From: Pachysolen tannophilus NRRL Y-2460
Lineage: Eukaryota; Ascomycota; Pichiomycetes; Alaninales; Pachysolenaceae
Length of the DNA stretch: 64,000 nt
Assembly (NCBI GenBank): GCA_001661245.1
Contig: KV454017.1
Span: 1,000,535-1,064,534, forward strand
Reading direction: 5' to 3'
In this document: positions 46,297 through 54,452 of the stretch, piece by piece
Layout: the number at the start of each line of letters is the position of its first letter
How positions within the stretch are numbered: the stretch's first letter is position 1
The notes under the pieces: model-generated
The model's input: the letters and a program-made list of their open reading frames with translations, nothing else
What the model was told of the DNA's origin: nothing
Databases searched by the model: none
Made by a program: the position numbers and the translations under genes

Positions 46297-48519
46297 ATGT
46301 CATACCCATTCACTAGTTATGCTCAAGAGTTATATTCTCAACCACAAAGTGGTGCTGCTATTATACCTCAACATCTTATGATGCAATCCCCTTATTTGTC
46401 ACAAAGCAGGTTTCCTCCACCACCTCCAACTGGTAATTTTTATGCACCTCCACATGGTGGGATACAAGCAAATAATTCCCATCCAAGTTTGCTTAAGCAT
46501 GGAAGTAATAGTAATGGGAGTGCAAGTGCCAATGGCAATAGCAATGGTAATAGTAATGGCCATGGTCATGGCGGCCACGGGAATTCCAATGCCAATGCCA
46601 ATGGCAGTGGGAGTGGGAATGTCAGTCTAAATGCCAATGTCAACGGTAATGCCAATGCTAATGCCAACAACGGTAATGCGAATAGCGGTGTCAATGCTGG
46701 GGCTTCAAGTGATGCTGCTGCTGCTGCCCATGCTGCTGGGGCTACCATTAATGGACATGGCGGTATAAATAATCCAAATTATTATAGCAACAATAATAGT
46801 AATATCAATATTGTAATGCAGGAAGATCAGTATCTGGATTATAATTCCAATGGTCATGATTATGGTAATGGTGGCGCAATGCAAGAATATTTAAATTATG
46901 AAGATTATGGTTCAAATGGACAATTAAGGCTGGGCAAAAATCTGAATTTACCACCAAATGGAGCAAATGGGTTTCAACAACAAGGTGCTCCATCTAGAAC
47001 CGTTTATTTAGGTAATATACCAAGTGATATTACTCCAAAAGAATTATTGGATCATGTTAGATCAGGTGTTATAGAAAATGTAAAGATTTTACCTGCTAAA
47101 AACTGCGCCTTTATTTCATTTTTAGATGAAAGTTCAGCATTATTATTTCATTCTGATGCAATTTTGAAAAGGTTAACCATTAAACAAAATGATATTAGAA
47201 TTGGTTGGGGTAAAAATTCACAATTACAACCCGTTGTATTAAATGCTGTTAATAGGTATGGTGCAACAAGAAATGTATATTTAGGAAATTTATCACCAGA
47301 TATTACTGAAGAAGAATTGGAAAATGATTTAAAAGATTTTGGTCCTATTGATACTATAAAAATTATTCCAGAAAAGAAAATTGCTTTTGTACATTTTACA
47401 AGTATTCTTACAGCTATAAGACTTGTTCAAAATTTACCAATAAATGAAAAATATCAAGACAAAAAAATTTTTTATGGTAAAGATCGTTGTGCTTTTATAA
47501 CAAAGACTCAACAACATAATGCAGCACAATATTTGGGCTTGAATCCAAATTATGAACATCTTATAACAAATGCTGATAGAGATTTTATCTCAACTGCACT
47601 TGTACAGCAATCTACCGCAGCAGCAGCTATTGCAACATCTGCTGGAGGTGCCAATAATTTGGGTAATAGAACTGTTTACTTGGGTAATTTGCATCCGGAT
47701 TCTACCATTGAAGAAATTTGTAACGTTGTTCGTGGTGGAATTTTACAAAATGTCAGATTAATATCGGAAAGGCATGTTTGTTTCATCACTTTTATAGATC
47801 CAATTGCTGCTGCACAATTTTTTGCAATGGCTAGTTTACATGGATTAATCATCCATAATAGAAAAATTAAAATTGGTTGGGGTAAGCATAGTGGTCCTTT
47901 AAGTAATGCTTTAACCTTAGCTGTTGGAAATGGTGCTAGTAGGAATATCTACGTTGGTGGGTTGGAATTAGGAGATGAACAGGAAATAGATGAGGAAGTG
48001 GAGTTCGATGAGAAAAGTAACATAGATTTGAATAATGAAATTGCAAAAGAACAAGATGAAGAAAATAAGGAGACTGAATCTCAAACACAAGAAAATGGTA
48101 TTGAAATCCCTTCGTCAGTGAAGACGGAACATGGAGAATCCAAATCATCAAAAATAGTTTACACTGCCTCAAAATTGCGCAATGATTTTGGAGAGTTTGG
48201 TGAAATTGAACAAATTAATTTCTATATTGAGAAAAATTGTGCTTTTGTAAACTTCACAAACATTTCTAATGCTATTAAGGCAATAGATGGTATTAAGTAT
48301 AATAAAGATTACGAGAATTTGAAAATTAATTTTGGAAAAGATAGATGTGGTAATATACCTAGACAATTCCAAAACGGTTCTTCATCTGGTGAAATTAATA
48401 ACAGCAATAACTTACGTTTCAAGGGATCTATTGGAAAAGAAGGTGAATTTACGCATGATGGTTCTTTCAGTGATTTAAATGGTAATATCAATACTGAAGA
48501 TTTTTTAGAAGACAATTAA
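46297..48519 (+). CDS. MRN1: Multi-RRM RNA-binding protein Mrn1
   Basis: Binds mRNA 3' UTRs, including cell-wall and mitochondrial transcripts in S. cerevisiae. From the first ATG (MSYPFTSYAQELYSQ) 740 residues (S. cerevisiae 612). After a Pro/Gln-rich start comes an Asn/Gly/Ser/Ala repeat block (about 65-180; SGSG, NANAN, AAAAAHAAGA), prion-like in composition, then RRMs: RTVYLGNIPSDIT (about 232), RNVYLGNLSPDIT (about 325), RTVYLGNLHPDST (about 465) and a fourth starting RNIYVGGLELG (about 548) whose RNP2 and RNP1 (CAFVNFTNISNAI) are separated by an acidic insert of about 70 residues. The linkers, not the RRMs, contain the CTG codons. Confidence 0.93.
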   Translation: MSYPFTSYAQELYSQPQSGAAIIPQHLMMQSPYLSQSRFPPPPPTGNFYAPPHGGIQANNSHPSLLKHGSNSNGSASANGNSNGNSNGHGHGGHGNSNANANGSGSGNVSLNANVNGNANANANNGNANSGVNAGASSDAAAAAHAAGATINGHGGINNPNYYSNNNSNINIVMQEDQYLDYNSNGHDYGNGGAMQEYLNYEDYGSNGQLRLGKNLNLPPNGANGFQQQGAPSRTVYLGNIPSDITPKELLDHVRSGVIENVKILPAKNCAFISFLDESSALLFHSDAILKRLTIKQNDIRIGWGKNSQLQPVVLNAVNRYGATRNVYLGNLSPDITEEELENDLKDFGPIDTIKIIPEKKIAFVHFTSILTAIRLVQNLPINEKYQDKKIFYGKDRCAFITKTQQHNAAQYLGLNPNYEHLITNADRDFISTALVQQSTAAAAIATSAGGANNLGNRTVYLGNLHPDSTIEEICNVVRGGILQNVRLISERHVCFITFIDPIAAAQFFAMASLHGLIIHNRKIKIGWGKHSGPLSNALTLAVGNGASRNIYVGGLELGDEQEIDEEVEFDEKSNIDLNNEIAKEQDEENKETESQTQENGIEIPSSVKTEHGESKSSKIVYTASKLRNDFGEFGEIEQINFYIEKNCAFVNFTNISNAIKAIDGIKYNKDYENLKINFGKDRCGNIPRQFQNGSSSGEINNSNNLRFKGSIGKEGEFTHDGSFSDLNGNINTEDFLEDN

Positions 48520-48645
48520 AAGACATGATAACTTAAAAATAAAATACTAAAAAGACAAATAGAAAAAAAAAATTAAAAAAAACAAAAAAAAACAAAAAAA
48601 AAAGAAAAATAAAGAACTTCGTATGCTAGATCTTGCATTTTGTTA

Positions 48646-49428
48646 ATCTCTCTATCTTTAGAGTTAAGAAAAAAAATTTATAAATTGGCCGAGATACATG
48701 ATTTTATAATAGTTGAAGATGATCCTTATGGGTATTTAATAATGCCTCCTTATAAAGATTTTAAATTAGGAAACGTAACTCTTGATATAACTCCAGAAGA
48801 TTACGTCTCCAAATTATTACCATCATCATATTTGACTATAGATACAGTTGGACGTGTCATCAGGTGTGAATCTTTTTCTAAAATTTTTGCACCAGGTTTA
48901 CGTTTGGGATTCATTGTTTGTCATAAAGAATTTACGCAAAGAATTAATATATATGGTGGTATTACTACTGGGTTTTCTCTGGGTGTTTCCCAAATGTTAG
49001 TTACAAATACTATTGATCAGCTTGGTGGTTTTAATGGCTGGATAGAATGGTTGATCAAACTTAGAAATGAGTACACATATAGGAGAAATGCAATGTTAGA
49101 TATATTGTATAATTCAAAAGCATTCAAAAATGGCTTGATCGATCCAATTGATCCAAATTGTGGAATGTTTGTCATTGTTATTGTGAAATTTAACAGACCC
49201 GAAACAGAATATAAAGAATTGATACAGAAATTGATATATAAGACAATTGAAAATGGTGTGAATGTTGTTCCTGGAACAAACATGATGTTTGATGAAAAAT
49301 CTATTTCTCGTGCTAATTTTATGAGATTGACTTTTTCTACATTAGAAGACAATGACGAAATTTCTGAAGCAACAAAAAGGTTTACTAAATCAATAGAAGA
49401 ATTTTTCAGTGATTTACAAATTGAATAG
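48646..49428 (+). pseudogene. C-terminal half of an aromatic aminotransferase (ARO8/ARO9 type), inverted
   Basis: Fold-type I PLP aminotransferase, C-terminal half: SLSLELRKKIYKLA, then IVEDDPYGYLIMP (PLP-binding Asp/Tyr), RCESFSKIFAPGLRLG with the Schiff-base Lys, GWIEWLIKLRNEYTYRRN, and NFMRLTFSTLEDND with the carboxylate-binding Arg. About 260 residues; the N-terminal 230 or so are missing from this strand and no start ATG exists before PYGYLIM. The missing half lies on the opposite strand at 49788-50531, ending at the very point where this one begins. Aro8/Aro9 transaminate aromatic amino acids and lysine-pathway intermediates. On its own this piece cannot form an active enzyme. Confidence 0.85.
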
Positions 49429-49721
49429 CTTTAAATTTTTGATTTTAGAGATTTTTATTTCAATTGTATCAAATCCATAAATTTATATAAAAGTAAAAAA
49501 AGTAAATTGAACAGTTTTTTAGGTTATTTTTGACAAATAAAAAGGTAAAAACTAAAAATATTGTTCAAATATCAAATGATAAGAAAAATTTTTATAATAA
49601 AGACAAAAATCAAATTGAAGAATAAAAAAATTTATGAAACAGAACTGAAACAAGTAGAATGCAGATTTTTTTATAAAAAATAGAAGTTTTTCTTTTTTTT
49701 TTTTTCCTTGTTTTTCTGACT
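49429..49721. other. Non-coding part of the inverted segment
   Basis: About 290 bp of A/T-rich sequence after the C-half stop, presumably the original 3' flank of the aminotransferase. No gene seen. Confidence 0.5.
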
Positions 49722-50531
49722 TTATCTATCCGTTGACAGGAAATCCAGTTCAATATGTATATAGATCATTATTGTACATATAATGATTTGTGTTAAACCA
49801 GAAGGATTTTGACCATTACAAATGGTGTATAAACCTTTTGGTTTCTTTAAACCAGGATAATATTTAGACCAGTTTTCCAACAAATCTTTCAAGCTTTCAT
49901 AATGAATACCTTCACCATAAAAATCTAATTTTACTGGAATTGGCATTCCACCAAAATTGGTTACTTGTTGACAAAAAGGTTTATAGGTAAATTCTTCTAC
50001 CAAGAAAGTATCACCTTCATCAACGAGTAATTCAGCTATTCTATGTAAACTATTACCACTACCATTGGTAAGAGTTATATCATAATTTCTAAAAGCTGGC
50101 TTGTTTGTCTTTTCAATAAATTCAAAAGTAAAATCCAACATTGGCTTTAACCCGGCTGTATGAGCATATTGAAGACCTTTATCAATACCAATACATTGCT
50201 CTTTATTAGAAGTCCGATTTATTGTAAAAGAAAATGAATTTTCCTTTTGATTTAAACTATCAATTGAATCTGCAGGAGTCAATAACTGGGAATTAACACG
50301 ATCTGATTCACTGGAAATTTCTGATCTTTTCCCATAAAAGGGAGTATCTGTAACCTCTACTTGTAAAGAATGGACCGGGAAAAACTCATGATAAGGTTCA
50401 CCTCCAGCCAAAGATATCGGGTTAGGATGAGGTTTAATACTCTCAGGAATAGAGTCCGGCAAAAACCCCAGAAAAGGTATTCTACCAGCACTTCTTTTGG
50501 AAATCAAATGCAGCAAAGGAAAACTTGTCAT
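49722..50531 (-). pseudogene. N-terminal half of the same aromatic aminotransferase
   Basis: Starts with a good ATG (MTSFPLLHLISKRSAGRIPF) and contains the Aro8/9 N-half: PNPISLAGGEPYHEFFP (about 37-53), LQYAHTAGLKPMLDFT, TLTNGSGNSLHRIAELLVDEGD, LVEEFTYKPF and GLYTICNGQNPSGLT with the substrate/PLP Asn. Homology stops at 49788; the frame then runs 22 more codons of unrelated sequence to a stop at 49722. The C-half (48646-49428, plus strand) continues exactly from here if the intervening segment is reversed. Promoter features (Gcn4 site, palindrome) are intact, so a truncated transcript is likely. Confidence 0.87.
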
Positions 50532-50715
50532 CTTATATATATATATATGAATATTTGAATATATATTAAAAAATCAAGAACAAAATTGAACTAAATCTTT
50601 ATCTTATATACTTTTTCATTATCTATATATGCACTTTGCCATATATGTACGGCTAATTGCAATGTTTAAATCCATAATTATCAAAACAATTTTCCTTATT
50701 AGGCAAGTACGACCG

Positions 50716-50736
50716 TGACTCATTTACCGGTAAATG
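50716..50736. promoter_or_regulatory. Gcn4 site fused to a 16-bp palindrome upstream of the aminotransferase
   Basis: TGACTCA (50716-50722) overlaps the perfect palindrome CATTTACCGGTAAATG (50721-50736), 185 bp before the aminotransferase ATG. ATTTACCG equals the right part of the Aro80 consensus as I recall it (WRCCG-WS-ATTTRCCG), and a CCG lies just upstream at 50713-50715. Control by Gcn4 and perhaps Aro80 of an ARO9-type gene is a reasonable inference. Confidence 0.55.
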
Positions 50737-51069
50737 ACAGTAGAAGCCGAAAAGGTATTAAAGATGTCAAACCCGATATGCATAGTAAATATCATGTTTG
50801 ACAGCGGCCAAAAATGGGTTTTCAGTGGAAAAAATCTTTTAACAAATCCGATTGAAAAACTTGGCAAATCTGGTGATATACTTTATTGTCCATTAGTCAA
50901 CAGATGTTTCGAGGAAATCATTTTTAATTGTAAGTTTATTTCATTTTTTTATTTTTCATTTTGAAATATTAATGATTGAGTCCAATAGCTCATAGTAATA
51001 TATATTTGAGCTTATTATTGTTAGTTTATTAAGTATATATTATATTTTCCAGATACTTTGCAAATTTAA
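50734..51069 (+). CDS. Small spliced ORF of unknown function
   Basis: Exon 1 50734-50929 and exon 2 51053-51069, intron 50930-51052 with GTAAGT donor and TTCCAG acceptor, gives 70 residues: MTVEAEKVLKMSNPICIVNI..., with SGQKWVFSGKNLL and GKSGDILYCPLVNRCFEEI, ending FNYTLQI. I recognise no family. The composition looks protein-like rather than shadow-like, but there is no conserved motif, no clear TACTAAC, and its ATG overlaps the palindrome. The end is only 56 bp before the permease start, so it might instead be a leader ORF or intron of that gene. A second Met (50764) is an alternative start. Confidence 0.35.
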
Positions 51070-51124
51070 AGAAACGGCAGCACCCCTCACCCCTCTTTAT
51101 ATATATATATATCTTTTGGTAAAA

Positions 51125-52750
51125 ATGGGATCGTTGAGTCACAGTAAATTAGACTTGGATAAGGAAGAGGTTGAAGAGATAGTTTCAGGTTCTGGTACGG
51201 AATCTGTTAAAGAATTTGTTTCTTTTAAAAAAAATGCATGTGGTTTAGTGGTGAATAAGTTAAATAAGATTTCCACGACTTTAGATTCGTTTGGTGCAGA
51301 GACTAGAGGTATTGATAGAGTGCTACCAGAGGAAAGAGAGAAAAATTTTACAAAAGTTTGTATTCAGGTTTTAGGATTATGGTTATCGGGCTGTGGTGGG
51401 TTAACTTCCATGTCATCATATTTTTTAGGTGCAACTGTTTATGGTTTAGGTTTAAAAGATTCTTTAATAAGTGGATTAGTATCTACTAGTATAGGATGCG
51501 CTATTGCTGCATATTTTTCAATGATGGGACCCAGATCTGGGTGTAGACAAATAGTTGGTGCTAGGTTTCTCTTTGGGTATTGGTTTGTTAAATTTGTTGC
51601 ATTAGTGGCAATTATTGGTACTTTAGGTTGGAGTGTTACCAACTGTGTCTTGGGTGGACAAATATTAGCTGCTATATCTGATGATAAAGTTCCAATAGAA
51701 GTCGGTATAGTTATTATATCAATTTTTTCATTTTTTGTTGCAGTTTTTGGTATTAAACAGTTATTAAGAGTAGAAACATTTTTATCAGTACCTGTTTTCA
51801 TTGGTGTCATATTATTATACATTGTTTCTGAAAGAAGGTTTGATTATCCGGATACTGTTTCTACAGGTGATTCTATAACAAATAAAGGTGATTTTTTAAC
51901 TTTTTTTGCCTTATGTTACTCTGTCACTGCTACATGGGGAACTATGGCTTCTGATTATTATATTCTTTTCCCTGAAAATTCCTCAGATTTAACTATTTTT
52001 TGTATAACTTTTTTTGGAACTTTGTTTCCAACAATTTTCGGTGCAGTAATTGGTATATTAATTGGAAACAGTTCATATTATTATGAACCTTGGAATGAAG
52101 CTTATGAACAACTTGGTATTGGTGGATTATTAAATGAATGTTTTAAACCATGGAATGGGTTTGGAAAATTTGTCTTGATTGTGTTATTCCTTTCCCTTAT
52201 TTCAAACAATATTATGAATACATATTCTGCTGCATTTTCACTGCAACTTTCTGCTGTACTGATTTCCAAAATTCCTAGATGGTTTTTATGTATTGCAATC
52301 AGTTCAGTAACAATGATTGCAGCTTTAGTTGGAAGAAATAAATTTTCTACAATATTAGGTAATTTCTTACCCATGTTAGGATACTGGGTATCTATTTATT
52401 TTATATTATTATTGGAAGAGAATACAATATTTCGCAGAAAAAGGTTTCGTCATTTATTTATTAAAGAATTTGAAAACGAAAAGAAATATTATGAAAATAA
52501 TGAAAATAATTATAATTTTACAATTTGGAATGATTCTAGTAGATTAACTAATGGTTTTGCTGCAGGTATTTCATTTCTTATAGGGGTTGCAGGTGCAATT
52601 TTAGGTATGGCTCAACTGTATTATATTGGGCCTATTGCTAAAAATCTTGGAGATTATGGTGGAGATCTAGGAATGTGGATCAGTATGGGTTTTAGTGGAC
52701 TTGTGTACCCCTTTTTAAGATATTTTGAATTGAAAAAATTTGGAAGATGA
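51125..52750 (+). CDS. Purine-cytosine permease family transporter (NCS1, Fcy2-like)
   Basis: Plasma-membrane proton symporter of the fungal NCS1/Fcy family, for cytosine, adenine, hypoxanthine or vitamin B6. 541 residues, about 12 membrane segments. Family marks: GAETRGIDRVLPEER (about 60-75), WLSGCGGLTSMSSYFLGATV (TM1), MMGPRSGCRQIVGARFLFGY (about 138-157), TWGTMASDYYILFPENSS (about 276-293) and GMAQLYYIGPIAK near the end. TPN1 (pyridoxine) and FCY2/21 share these, so the substrate is open. The start is the first ATG; a (TA)n tract lies 15 bp before it. Confidence 0.88.
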   Translation: MGSLSHSKLDLDKEEVEEIVSGSGTESVKEFVSFKKNACGLVVNKLNKISTTLDSFGAETRGIDRVLPEEREKNFTKVCIQVLGLWLSGCGGLTSMSSYFLGATVYGLGLKDSLISGLVSTSIGCAIAAYFSMMGPRSGCRQIVGARFLFGYWFVKFVALVAIIGTLGWSVTNCVLGGQILAAISDDKVPIEVGIVIISIFSFFVAVFGIKQLLRVETFLSVPVFIGVILLYIVSERRFDYPDTVSTGDSITNKGDFLTFFALCYSVTATWGTMASDYYILFPENSSDLTIFCITFFGTLFPTIFGAVIGILIGNSSYYYEPWNEAYEQLGIGGLLNECFKPWNGFGKFVLIVLFLSLISNNIMNTYSAAFSLQLSAVLISKIPRWFLCIAISSVTMIAALVGRNKFSTILGNFLPMLGYWVSIYFILLLEENTIFRRKRFRHLFIKEFENEKKYYENNENNYNFTIWNDSSRLTNGFAAGISFLIGVAGAILGMAQLYYIGPIAKNLGDYGGDLGMWISMGFSGLVYPFLRYFELKKFGR

Positions 52751-53052
52751 AGGTTTTTGTTTGGTTTTTTTTTTTTTAAATATCATTACATTTTCAACAA
52801 AATTATACATACATAATGCAGAATGGTTAATTACTTAGTTTACATAGAGAAAGCTATGTATTTTTTTTTTTTTTTTTTAATTCACAAAAGAACATGCTCA
52901 AAGACTCAAAGCGAATGAAATAGAAATAGACTGATTAATGATTAATATTAAATAATGAATGTGATACTAGACTTTAAACAGATAAATATTTGAAACAACC
53001 TCGAAATAATAATTTGCGGACACTTCATAGTCAATAATAGCTGATTAAATGA
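52751..53052. other. Convergent region permease / CRP1-like gene
   Basis: 302 bp between two 3' ends with T-runs at 52768-52777 and 52862-52878. Nothing else seen. Confidence 0.5.
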
Positions 53053-53868
53053 TCAGTCAGCATGATCACCATTCAGAGTGGAATCGTCAATCAGTGTAGG
53101 ACCGTTAGTCAGACCGTTAGTCAGACCATTAGTCAGACCATTGGTCAGAATGTGACCATCTTCTTCTGTTGTGTTATATCCAAGTGCTCTAATAAAAATC
53201 AATTCCAATATCCAGTAAAAATATTTCCAGAACCTACCTCTATGAACGTTGCTGCCCGTATTACCATCTGCAGCATTGGATATTGCTGAACTCTGATGAT
53301 TACCATTTTCAAAATTAGTTGCAGCGGTATTCTCTTCTTCTTCCTCCTGTGACTCTTCTGGGATTTCATCATTATTCTCAACAATGTCGGGGTTTAAAGG
53401 TTTTTGCCTTGTATCTTGATTTGAAATTGCATCAGAAGAGTACAAAGGAGATTCATGTACATTGTTTATCGGCGTGCATATTTTGGAACAAGACTCTAAC
53501 TTTGGAGATTCCAGGTTTAATTCATTAGTTTCTGCAAACTCAACAACAATTAAATTGTTATCAAATCCATTATTATCTTTGGTAATTGGCTGGTTTGGAT
53601 TACACAACCATTGGTTATCATTAATTATAAACTTATACGTGAATGATTTCTCGGCATCCTCTTCTCCAGAATTCGAATTTGAATTTGAATTTGAATTTGA
53701 ATCTGCAATTTTATTTAAAAATTCACCCAAATCAAATTCCCAGTTTTGTGTTGTATCATTCCCATTCATTGGTAAAGGTGTCCATTTTGAAAAATCTCCA
53801 GCTATTGATAATGATTCAATCGATTTATCATAAGGAAAAGTAATTATACTCTCTTTAAATTTGTGCAT
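53053..53868 (-). CDS. Crp1/Mdg1-like protein with an N-terminal CBM48 (AMPK-beta-like) domain
   Basis: 271 residues. The N-terminal 105 form an E-set/CBM48 glycogen-binding-like domain: ITFPYDKSIESLSIAGDFSKWTPLPM, then an SNSNSNSNSN insert, FTYKFIINDNQWLCNPNQP, NNLIVVEF. This is the organisation of S. cerevisiae Crp1 and Mdg1 (cruciform-DNA binding / pheromone-pathway suppressor), which are longer. The C-terminal part is Glu-rich, then an aromatic hydrophobic stretch (FWKYFYWILELIFIRALGY, about 216-234) that could anchor in a membrane, and a tail with four LTNG units encoded by a 12-bp repeat. Assignment rests on the domain; the tail is unlike what I know of Crp1. Confidence 0.75.
   Translation of the reverse strand: MHKFKESIITFPYDKSIESLSIAGDFSKWTPLPMNGNDTTQNWEFDLGEFLNKIADSNSNSNSNSNSGEEDAEKSFTYKFIINDNQWLCNPNQPITKDNNGFDNNLIVVEFAETNELNLESPKLESCSKICTPINNVHESPLYSSDAISNQDTRQKPLNPDIVENNDEIPEESQEEEEENTAATNFENGNHQSSAISNAADGNTGSNVHRGRFWKYFYWILELIFIRALGYNTTEEDGHILTNGLTNGLTNGLTNGPTLIDDSTLNGDHAD
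53103..53150 (-). repeat. 12-bp coding tandem repeat (LTNG units)
   Basis: Four nearly identical 12-bp units on the plus strand (GTTAGTCAGACC and variants) encode NGLTNGLTNGLTNGPT near the C-terminus of the CRP1-like protein. Copy-number variation between strains is likely. Confidence 0.85.
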
Positions 53869-53880
53869 CTTTAAAAACAA

Positions 53881-54452
53881 TTATAAAACTTTCTAACACA
53901 ACAAATAGCAAGATAAGAAGAAAACGAAAAAAAAAAAAAAAAGAAAGCAAAACCCAATCAATAACCAAACTAAATCAATAAATAACTCAGATATATAAAA
54001 TTGTGTATCTTATCTTGAATTGTACAATGTCTTTGTACTTGATTTGTATTTCTATTTTTTAAAGTAATATGCAATATCAGCATAAATGGTCTTACCCTTT
54101 AATAAAATAAGCTAAACCCGAATACACAAACTTCAAAAAAAATATTAACTCTTTTTTTATAATTCAATCAATATAAAACAAGTTTAAAGCTTTGTCTTTT
54201 ATCTTCAATCTTCAATCTTCAATCTCAATCTCTATGATTTTATAGTACGGCGGTACGTTTGATCTTTTCCCCTTTATTTTTCACCGAATCCGAAGATCAT
54301 TTTTTCAATCTATTCTGCGGCAAAACTAACGGTTTTAAAAGTCTTTAAATTTTTCAATACCTTTTTTTTCTTTTATTTAATTTCTTCTTCTTTTCTTTTT
54401 TGAATCACTATTGAAATAACTTTGAATTTTGAGAGAAGAAAAAAGTAGAAAG
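53881..54452. other. Divergent promoter CRP1-like / RQC2
   Basis: 572 bp. Contains TCTTCAATC triple repeat (about 54199-54222), the near-palindrome AGTACGGCGGTACG (54245-54258), GCGGCAAAA (54318-54326) which partly resembles the PACE element of proteasome genes, and T-rich tracts. Confidence 0.5.

Noticed and set aside
48640-51069. A reversible DNA switch (invertase-type) at the aminotransferase
   Set aside because: No inverted repeats longer than about 4 bp flank the segment and no recombinase is nearby.
53462-53833. 123-codon open frame opposite the CRP1-like gene
   Set aside because: Antisense shadow; its EFEFEFE run is the complement of the SNSNSN coding repeat.
54318-54326. PACE-like proteasome element before RQC2
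   Set aside because: GCGGCAAAA misses key bases of GGTGGCAAA, so I do not call it.
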